This document shows, one piece after another, positions 42,282 to 47,888 of a DNA stretch of 47,888 nucleotides. Positions within the stretch are counted from its first letter, which is position 1. Each line of letters starts with the position of its first letter. The translations under genes were made by a program, and so were the position numbers. The DNA comes from Propionibacteriaceae bacterium (GTDB lineage: Bacteria > Actinomycetota > Actinomycetes > Propionibacteriales > Propionibacteriaceae): NCBI GenBank assembly GCA_031267645.1, contig JAIRYW010000044.1:1-47888 (forward strand), read 5' to 3'. The notes below the pieces were generated by a model. The model saw only the letters and a program-made list of their open reading frames with translations. It was not told the origin of the DNA and did no database searches.

Positions 42282-43913
42282 TCAGTCGGCCGCTGCGGCG
42301 CCCTCAGAGCTGGGCCCACCCGTGCGCCGCCGCCGCCGACGCCGAGGACGATCGGTCGAAGTCCGGTCCGCGGCCGGCGGCCTGGTCTCCGACGGAGGGG
42401 TCGAGGCCGGCTCAGGGGCCGGGCGCGGCTCGGTCGGGGCGGCGGGGCCGCCCGGGGGAGCGGACTGGTCGGGCTGGTCGGACCGCGCCGTCACCTGGCC
42501 GTTGCGCCGCCGGGTCCGCTGCCGGCCGCTACGTTCGGGCGTCGGCCGGCTGGCGGCCGGCCGGGCCGGCGGTCGGGAATTGGGCCGGGCCGTCCGGGGC
42601 CGCTCCGACGGCGGCGTCAGCCGACCGCTGGCGTCGGGCGGGATCATCAGGTCCTCCAGCAGCTGGGGGGTGGTCGAATAGGCCTCCAGCAGGGTTTCGA
42701 AAGACAGGCCGAGGGCCTGGTTGATCAGCTTCCAGCGGGTCAGATCGGCCCAGTCGACCAAGGTCACGGCCACCCCGGTGTGCCCGGCCCGGCCGGTCCG
42801 ACCGATGCGGTGGACGTAGGTCTTCTCATCGTCCGGACAGTCGTAGTTGACGACGTGGCTGACCTGGTCGACGTCGATGCCCCGGGCGGCCACGTCGGTC
42901 GCCACCAGGACCTGGGCCTGGCCGGCCCGGAAGCGGGCCAGGGCGCGCTCGCGCACCACCTGGTTGAGGTCGCCGTGGATGCAGGTGGCGGTGAAGCCCC
43001 GGTCGACCAGATCGTCGGCCAGACGTTGGACCGACCGCTTGGTGCGGCAGAAGACCATGACCCGGGTGGCCGAGGGGGCCTGCAACAGCTTGCCGACGAT
43101 GGTCGGCTTGTCCAGGTCGTGGGCCTGATAGACGAATTGGGTGGTCTCCGGCACCGTCATGGAGGCGTCGTGGGACTCGGCCCGGATGTTGATGGGCTGC
43201 TTCAGATGGGCTCGGGCCAAGGACACGATGGCGGACGGCATGGTGGCGGAGAAGAGCATGGTCTGGCGCCGTTCGGGCGTCTGGGCGATGATCCGCTCGA
43301 CGTCGGGCAAGAAGCCCAGGTCGAGCATCTCGTCGGCCTCGTCCAAGACCAGGGTCCGGATCTGGGACAAGACCAGGGCGCGGCGGCCCAACAGGTCGAG
43401 CAGGCGCCCGGGGGTGCCCACCACCACGTCGACCCCGGCGGCCAGCCCGTCCAGCTGGGACTCGTAGCCGACCCCGCCGTAGACGGTCAGGACCTTGGCC
43501 CCGCGGGCCTGGCCGACCAAGTCCAAGTCGCCGGAGACTTGTAGGGCCAACTCGCGGGTGGGGCAGAGCACCAAGGCTTGAGGGGCCCGGTCGGCCGGGT
43601 CGTAGCCCTCGTCGCCGGGCAGGCTCAGGCGCTGCAGCAAGGGGATGCCGAAGGCCAGGGTCTTGCCTGTGCCGGTGCGGGCCTGGCCGATTAGGTCGGA
43701 GCCCTGCAAGGCGATCGAGATGGCCAGATGCTGGATCGGGAAGGCGTACTCGAAGCCGGCCTTGGTCAGACAGTCGACGATGACGGGGGAGACCCCCAAG
43801 GAGGCGAAGCTGGGTTGTTCGGGCTGACTCGGCTGGGGCTGGTCGGTCTGCTCCGGATCGGCCGGCGGCTGGTCGGCCGGCTGCGGGTCGGTGATGGTGT
43901 TTTCCTGCGTCAT
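42282..43913 (-). CDS. DEAD-box ATP-dependent RNA helicase
   Basis: A 543-aa helicase that remodels RNA or ribonucleoproteins. All core motifs are visible: Q motif with FEYAFPIQ, motif I ARTGTGKT, Ia PTRELALQV, II VLDEADEMLD, III FSATMP, V ATDVAARGID and VI HRIGRTGRAG. The N-terminal 35 residues are Gln/Pro-rich. The C-terminal tail of about 120 residues is Arg/Pro-rich with RRRRRRRTGG, likely an RNA-binding disordered extension. It resembles actinobacterial DeaD/RhlE-type proteins linked to cold adaptation and ribosome assembly. ATG 43913 has GAGGAG upstream, overlapping the stop of the DUF3107 gene. Confidence 0.95.
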   Translation of the reverse strand: MTQENTITDPQPADQPPADPEQTDQPQPSQPEQPSFASLGVSPVIVDCLTKAGFEYAFPIQHLAISIALQGSDLIGQARTGTGKTLAFGIPLLQRLSLPGDEGYDPADRAPQALVLCPTRELALQVSGDLDLVGQARGAKVLTVYGGVGYESQLDGLAAGVDVVVGTPGRLLDLLGRRALVLSQIRTLVLDEADEMLDLGFLPDVERIIAQTPERRQTMLFSATMPSAIVSLARAHLKQPINIRAESHDASMTVPETTQFVYQAHDLDKPTIVGKLLQAPSATRVMVFCRTKRSVQRLADDLVDRGFTATCIHGDLNQVVRERALARFRAGQAQVLVATDVAARGIDVDQVSHVVNYDCPDDEKTYVHRIGRTGRAGHTGVAVTLVDWADLTRWKLINQALGLSFETLLEAYSTTPQLLEDLMIPPDASGRLTPPSERPRTARPNSRPPARPAASRPTPERSGRQRTRRRNGQVTARSDQPDQSAPPGGPAAPTEPRPAPEPASTPPSETRPPAADRTSTDRPRRRRRRRTGGPSSEGAAAAD

Positions 43914-43919
43914 ATCTCC

Positions 43920-44144
43920 TCAGATCGTGCCGAAACCGACCGGTCGGGCGTGCTCGGCGCCCAATTCGACGTAGCCGATGCCTTCACTGGGCACTAACAC
44001 GCGGCGGCCGTGGACGTCGCGCAAGGTCAACAGGCCATGGCTGGACAAGGCCTCGCGCAAGGCCTCCGTCAGCTGATCGGCGGTCTGATCCGACTCCACC
44101 ACAATCTCTTTGGCCACCTGTCGGATGCCGACTTTGACTTCCAC
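43920..44144 (-). CDS. DUF3107 family protein
   Basis: A 74-aa actinobacterial conserved protein. VEVKVGIRQVAKEIVVESDQ at the start, GLLTLRDVHGRRVLVPSEGIGYVELG in the middle and the short VGFG-type end match the DUF3107 family, whose function is unknown. GTG 44144 was chosen because it follows an AGGAGGAAC ribosome site at ideal distance and matches the family's start; an upstream start would add 20 unrelated residues. It lies 6 nt before the helicase gene, so the two probably form an operon. A TAAGCT (44182-44177, minus strand) is a possible -10. Confidence 0.85.
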   Translation of the reverse strand: MEVKVGIRQVAKEIVVESDQTADQLTEALREALSSHGLLTLRDVHGRRVLVPSEGIGYVELGAEHARPVGFGTI

Positions 44145-44300
44145 CGTTCCTCCTACCACGTCATGAACCGCAGGACAGCTTACCGGAGCCGCTCTCAGAA
44201 GCACTGATCGATCAGGTTCAGACGGGGCCAGGCCGACTCGGGCCCCCCGGCAGGGCGGTTCGGCCCGGTTCCGGCGGAGCCCGATCCCAGGGGCTCTCCG

Positions 44301-45317
44301 TCAGCTGGAGAGGTTGTCTGGGTCGACTTCGCCGGGCAAAGCCGGGCGGACCACGATCCGAGTCCAGGCCCCCAGATAGATCCGGTCGTCCGGCCCGACC
44401 GGCCGCCGGCCGCCGATCGGTTGAGTGGGCAGGTCGCCGCCGGCCGGGGCCACAAAAGTTCCATTGGCCGAGTCGAGGTCGGTCAGGTGCCACTGGCCGG
44501 CCAGCTCGGTCAGTTCGGCTTGGCGGCGGCTGCAGCCGGAGTCCTGGCCGCAGTCGATCTGGGGGGCCGAGCGGCGACTGGTCGAACGACGTCCGATCAA
44601 AGCCGGCGAGGTCAGCCGGAAGACGCGGGGCAGACCGACCGCCGGCAGCGGATCGGGCGGGGCCTGGGCGGCGTACCAATCCGGGTCGATCCAGACCTCG
44701 GCCACCCAGAGCGGACGGTTCGGCGACGACGTGAGGGGCAACTCGGCCCAGGGGTGACGGGTCGGCGGCGGGGGCGCGGCCAGGTCCGTCGAGTCGAAGC
44801 TGGTCGGCGCCGCCGGGCCGGAGTCAGTCGGAACCGGATCGAGCCAGGCCGCTGGCGCCGACGGCTCGGACTGAGCCGCCGCCGGCTGATCGGCCGCGCC
44901 CGTCCCGCCCGGCTCCGGTCCGGCGGACCGGTCTGGAGTGGGCGACCCGGCGCTGGACCGGCCTGGAACGAACGACCCGGCGCTGGGAGTGGGGACGGAC
45001 CGATCCAGACTCGGTTGGTCGACCGGCCCGCTCCCGGCGGAGTCAATCGGAGCTTGACTGTCGGGCGGGTCGGCCGCGGGGCGGGCCAAGCCCAAGGCTT
45101 GGGCCAGGTCGGTCGTGGGTCGGGCGCCGGTGGTGTAGTCGTAGCCGCAGGCCTCGCAGAAGAGGGCGGCCGGCGGCCGGGGGGCCCCGCAGTGGGGGCA
45201 GTTCTCGACCGCCGGCGGCGGGGCGGCCGGGGCCGGCCCGCCGTTGGCCAAGGGCAGGCCGCAGACGTCGCAGAAGTCGATGGTGTCGGAACGGTGGCCG
45301 GCGGGACAGATGCTCAT
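44301..45317 (-). CDS. FHA-domain protein with N-terminal zinc ribbons
   Basis: A 338-aa protein. The N-terminus has two Cys-pair motifs: MSICPAGHRS with FCDVCGLPL, then NCPHCGAPRPP with FCEACGYDY, which are zinc-ribbon-like. A long Ser/Pro/Ala-rich disordered linker (about residues 85-205) follows. The C-terminal FHA domain has LIGRRSTSRRSAPQID, CSRRQAEL and LTDLDSANGTFV, the phosphothreonine-binding pattern. ATG 45317 is 1 nt after the VWA stop, with GAGG upstream. It is the fourth gene of the kinase/phosphatase block and would read out phosphorylation of partner proteins. Confidence 0.88.
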   Translation of the reverse strand: MSICPAGHRSDTIDFCDVCGLPLANGGPAPAAPPPAVENCPHCGAPRPPAALFCEACGYDYTTGARPTTDLAQALGLARPAADPPDSQAPIDSAGSGPVDQPSLDRSVPTPSAGSFVPGRSSAGSPTPDRSAGPEPGGTGAADQPAAAQSEPSAPAAWLDPVPTDSGPAAPTSFDSTDLAAPPPPTRHPWAELPLTSSPNRPLWVAEVWIDPDWYAAQAPPDPLPAVGLPRVFRLTSPALIGRRSTSRRSAPQIDCGQDSGCSRRQAELTELAGQWHLTDLDSANGTFVAPAGGDLPTQPIGGRRPVGPDDRIYLGAWTRIVVRPALPGEVDPDNLSS

Positions 45318-45318
45318 G

Positions 45319-46599
45319 TCAACCTCGGATACGAGTCGTCTTGGTCGAGGCCGTGTCGAGGGCCATCTCGTCGGCCTTGTCGACGTCGCGGCGCAGCTTG
45401 ACCAGGCCGCTGGTGGCGTCGGCCACCTCGACCACGCGGCGCAGCTTGCTGGTGGCCTCGTCATTGCCGGTCTGAGCCGCCAACTGGACGGCTCGGCCGA
45501 GTTTGACCGTGGCGGTGCGGTCGTCGCCGGCGGCCCGCGCCGCCAAGCCTTCCTGGATGGCCAGGGCCAGTTCGGTCTGGCCGGTGTAATGGGCCACCTC
45601 GGGAGAGATCTGGGCGGTCAAGCCGGGGTCGGCCGACCAGCGGGCCTTGACCAGCCCCTGGGTCAAGACCTGGGCCCCGACCGCCAGCTGGACTCGGGCG
45701 GCCAACTGTTCGACCCCGAGCGACTTGGCCGGCAGCCGGACGGCGATGTGGTAGTCGCGCGACTCGTCGCCCCAGGCGCCGGTCGGGTAGCCCTGGGTCA
45801 GGGGGTTGATGGGGGAGCCGCGGTGGGTCAGGTCCTCGACCGTGGGCGAGACCTGGCGCACGAACAAGATCTGGGCGTCCTGGGGTATCCAGACCCGCAG
45901 CTGGGCGTCGGCCACCCCCCGGCTCATGGCCTGCTGGACCAGACCGGCCATGATCTGGGGCAGGTCGTGGGCGTCGGGGATGATGTCGACGCTGCCCAGC
46001 AAGGCTTGGGCGATCTTCCGCACCTCGTTGACCTTCCAATCCACCCCGATGCCCCGGCAGTCGGCTTGGAATTGGCCGATGCACTGGCGGATGGCGCTGT
46101 CCAACTGAGTCGGCGTCTCGTTGTAGTCCTCGCCGTCGGTCAACAAGATGGTGTGGCGGCCGACCAGACTGGGGACGGAAGCGAAGAGCTTGCGGGCCAA
46201 CAGCAGCCACTGGCCGATGGCGGTGCCGCCGTCGGCCCGGAAGGAGGCGATGGCGGACTTGGCGGCCAGGCGCGAGGAGGGGTCCATCCGCACCATGCCC
46301 TGGCCGTTGAGGACCCGCGGATAGGCCAAGAAAGCTTGATGGGTGCCGGCCACGATGGCGAACCAGGTGCCGTCCAGAATGGAGTCGACGGCCACGGCGG
46401 CGGCCCGCTTGGCCATCTCGATGCGGTCGCCCATCATCGAGCCGGAGGCGTCCACGATGATGATCTCGCCGACCTCGCCCAGCCCGCTGCGGCCAGCCGA
46501 GCCAGCCCCCTGACAGGTCAGCTGGACGATGGCGTGGACGTCGGTGCCCTGGTCGGGCAGGAACTCGTTTTGGTAAACGGCGGAGCTGAAGTCGACCAT
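45319..46599 (-). CDS. VWA-domain protein (MIDAS intact)
   Basis: A 426-aa protein without signal peptide or membrane segments. The von Willebrand A domain runs from about residue 43 to 215: the metal-ion-dependent adhesion site is DASGSM (Asp50, Ser52, Ser54), the Thr of GGTAIGQW is the likely second-loop ligand, and LLTDGED follows. The C-terminal part from about residue 345 is helical and rich in Ala/Glu/Arg. It probably scaffolds the neighbouring PknG, PP2C and FHA proteins. GACAAT lies 6 nt before the ATG, so a leaderless internal start is possible. Confidence 0.9.
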   Translation of the reverse strand: MVDFSSAVYQNEFLPDQGTDVHAIVQLTCQGAGSAGRSGLGEVGEIIIVDASGSMMGDRIEMAKRAAAVAVDSILDGTWFAIVAGTHQAFLAYPRVLNGQGMVRMDPSSRLAAKSAIASFRADGGTAIGQWLLLARKLFASVPSLVGRHTILLTDGEDYNETPTQLDSAIRQCIGQFQADCRGIGVDWKVNEVRKIAQALLGSVDIIPDAHDLPQIMAGLVQQAMSRGVADAQLRVWIPQDAQILFVRQVSPTVEDLTHRGSPINPLTQGYPTGAWGDESRDYHIAVRLPAKSLGVEQLAARVQLAVGAQVLTQGLVKARWSADPGLTAQISPEVAHYTGQTELALAIQEGLAARAAGDDRTATVKLGRAVQLAAQTGNDEATSKLRRVVEVADATSGLVKLRRDVDKADEMALDTASTKTTRIRG

Positions 46600-46605
46600 G
46601 GGGCA

Positions 46606-46611
46606 ATTGTC
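46606..46611 (-). promoter_or_regulatory. Possible -10 of leaderless VWA gene
   Basis: On the minus strand GACAAT is followed by TGCCCC and the ATG, in the 12-nt gap after the PP2C stop. It is a weaker match than the TANNNT boxes elsewhere. Confidence 0.35.
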
Positions 46612-47661
46612 TCAGACGCCGCAGCGGGCCAGGCCCACGGTGACGTTGTCGTGTCCGCCTTGGCCGTTGGCCCAGTCCACCAAACGGCGGGCCAGCGCCA
46701 GGGGCGAGTCGGTCGGCTCCGGTTGGCTGGCGGCCTGTTCGAAGGCTTGGCGCAGGGCCGGGGCGGACGAGGCGTAATTCCACAGGCCGTCCGAGCAGAC
46801 CAGGACCCAGCCCGGTCGGTCCAGTTGGAATTGGCCGGCGCTGGGCTCCAGGTCGACGGCGTCCAAACCCAGCCACTTGGTGATGGTGTGGGCCAGGACC
46901 GAGGCCTCGGCCGCCTGACGGGACACTCCTTGGTCGATCTGGGCCTGGGCCAGGGAATGGTCCTGCGACAGCAGGACGGCTTCGGCCTGGTCGGGCAGCC
47001 AATAGACCCGGGAGTCGCCCAGAGTGGCCCAGAAGCAGGTCGAGCCGGCCACCTCGGCCAGCGCGATGGTGGCCGAGGCCGGATTGGGGCTGTCGGGCGC
47101 GGTGGCCTCGATGACGGCCCGGTTGGCCGCTTGGATGGCCTGGCGTAGGCGTTGGGCGGTGGCGGCGGCTTGGGTCCGGCTCAGACCGAGACCCTGGGGC
47201 TGGTCCGACCACAGCAGGTCACGGGCCCGGCGGGCGGCTGCCAAAGAGGCCAGGTCGGAGTCCTGCGAGGTCGTCACCCCGTCGCAGACCACGATGACGG
47301 CCCGGCGGCCGGGCTCGGCCGTGGCGGCCGTGGCCAAAGCGTCCTCGTTGTGGGGGTGGACCAGACCGCTGTCGCAGACGCCGGCCACCCAGTCGGCCGG
47401 GGCCTCGATCCAATGGTCGCGGACCGATTTGGCCTTGGCCCCGCACTGGGTGCAGTAGCCGTCCGGGTCGACCACTCCGCCGCAGACCGAACAGGTGTCG
47501 GAGGCGGGCCGGTCCCGCTCGGCCCGGCCGCTGGGCCAGGGCTGGGTGGGGAACTCCTCGGTCGGGCCGGTCCAAACCACTCCCAGAGTCTGGTCCAGCT
47601 GGTCGGCCGGGGTCGGCTGATCGTCGCCGGAGCCGGCGGCGGTGGGATCGGTCTGGCTCAT
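46612..47661 (-). CDS. PP2C-family Ser/Thr protein phosphatase with zinc ribbon
   Basis: A 349-aa metal-dependent phosphatase. An N-terminal zinc-ribbon-like module, CSVCGGVVDPDGYCTQCG (about residues 57-74), precedes the PP2C core. Metal and phosphate residues appear in GLVHPHNEDALAT, VVCDGVT, LGDSRVYW, LVCSDGLWN and GGHDNVTVGL. It should reverse phosphorylation by the adjacent PknG. ATG 47661 overlaps the kinase stop (ATGA). A GTG 12 nt upstream is a less likely start. It is cytoplasmic. Confidence 0.92.
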   Translation of the reverse strand: MSQTDPTAAGSGDDQPTPADQLDQTLGVVWTGPTEEFPTQPWPSGRAERDRPASDTCSVCGGVVDPDGYCTQCGAKAKSVRDHWIEAPADWVAGVCDSGLVHPHNEDALATAATAEPGRRAVIVVCDGVTTSQDSDLASLAAARRARDLLWSDQPQGLGLSRTQAAATAQRLRQAIQAANRAVIEATAPDSPNPASATIALAEVAGSTCFWATLGDSRVYWLPDQAEAVLLSQDHSLAQAQIDQGVSRQAAEASVLAHTITKWLGLDAVDLEPSAGQFQLDRPGWVLVCSDGLWNYASSAPALRQAFEQAASQPEPTDSPLALARRLVDWANGQGGHDNVTVGLARCGV

Positions 47662-47888
47662 GTCAGGGTCCACCTTCTGGTCTGGTTGGCCTGGTCGATC
47701 AACTCGACCCGGCGCTTGGGATCTTGCTCCAAGCCGGCCCAGTCGCGCAGGGTCCGCTCCAGCTGGCGGCGCAGGGCCGGCCGGGTCAAGGGGACGCCGC
47801 CGAGCTGGCCGGCCGGCTGGTTACGGCCGGCCGCCCGGATCAGGTCCAAACCCCGCTGGTAGACCTTGACTTCGATCTTGGCTTGGGC
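47658..47888 (-). CDS. pknG: Ser/Thr protein kinase PknG, C-terminal fragment
   Basis: The last 76 codons of a gene running off the right end of the window. The visible part, including RPALRRQLERTLRDWAGL and RRVELIDQANQTRRWTLT, resembles the C-terminal TPR region of actinobacterial PknG. That family ends in a similar '(A/V)DxAN..RP.T' motif. The kinase domain is not in the window. The identification is supported by the directly overlapping PP2C gene and the VWA and FHA genes. PknG regulates 2-oxoglutarate/glutamate metabolism in mycobacteria and corynebacteria through FHA proteins. Confidence 0.6.
   Translation of the reverse strand, partial: AQAKIEVKVYQRGLDLIRAAGRNQPAGQLGGVPLTRPALRRQLERTLRDWAGLEQDPKRRVELIDQANQTRRWTLT

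Noticed and set aside
45244-47148. 634-residue plus-strand open frame over the VWA and PP2C genes
   Set aside because: It has Gly/Gln/Val/Asp-rich composition with no motif, and lies antisense to two well-supported genes.

Overview
The window is about 47.9 kb of high-GC DNA from an actinobacterium. A member of the Propionibacteriaceae or a close relative is my best guess. It rests on gene content (a PknG/PP2C/VWA/FHA block, a DUF3107 protein, a DrrAB-type exporter, an intracellular GH78 rhamnosidase), on frequent leaderless starts behind TANNNT -10 boxes, and on codon bias. No rRNA, CRISPR array, insertion sequence or phage gene was seen.

Layout. (1) 1-3.7 kb: the tail of an oligopeptide ABC-transporter ATPase, then ilvB-ilvN-ilvC behind a leader that encodes the pentapeptide MVLVI and ends in a terminator hairpin. 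This is a branched-chain amino acid attenuator. (2) 3.8-8.1 kb: alpha-L-rhamnosidase and an FGGY sugar kinase, preceded by two LacI-type operators. (3) 8.6-23.4 kb: a compact five-gene polyketide or lipid synthase operon. Subunit A reads NPD-NPD(enoyl reductase-like)-KS-AT-ACP-KR and subunit B reads KS-AT-DH-PPTase. They are followed by a free-standing carrier protein, an alpha/beta-hydrolase fused to an ABC ATPase, and an ABC-2 permease. (4) 23.5-32.6 kb: the rest of a sugar-use locus, with a sugar isomerase-like protein, a TIM-barrel glycosidase-like protein, a complete carbohydrate ABC importer, an amidohydrolase (lactonase-like), a 2-hydroxyacid dehydrogenase and a LacI regulator. (5) 32.8-41.8 kb: a glutathionyl-hydroquinone reductase-like protein and a GNAT acetyltransferase, then leuB, a Gfo/Idh oxidoreductase, ilvE and cimA, then three small accessory genes. 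(6) 42.0-47.9 kb, all on the minus strand: tRNA-Gln and tRNA-Glu, a DEAD-box helicase with a DUF3107 protein, and an FHA / VWA / PP2C / PknG phospho-signalling block.

How the parts work together. IlvBNC, IlvE, LeuB and CimA give most of a pyruvate/citramalate route to isoleucine plus valine synthesis. A near-palindromic 14-mer (TTGAAACGTTTCAA-like) occurs before the rhamnosidase (twice), between the divergent isomerase and glycosidase-like genes (overlapping both -35 boxes), and before the importer. With the LacI gene this looks like one regulon for import and intracellular breakdown of rhamnose-containing glycosides. The synthase operon lies inside that regulon, and the whole 30 kb block lies between two groups of branched-chain amino acid genes, which suggests nested insertions.

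The most unusual system is the synthase operon. It joins features of enediyne PKSs (C-terminal DH then PPTase) and polyunsaturated fatty acid synthases (LSIDSIK-type carrier site, PfaD-like NPD reductase) and carries its own fused hydrolase/exporter. Its product cannot be predicted from the sequence.
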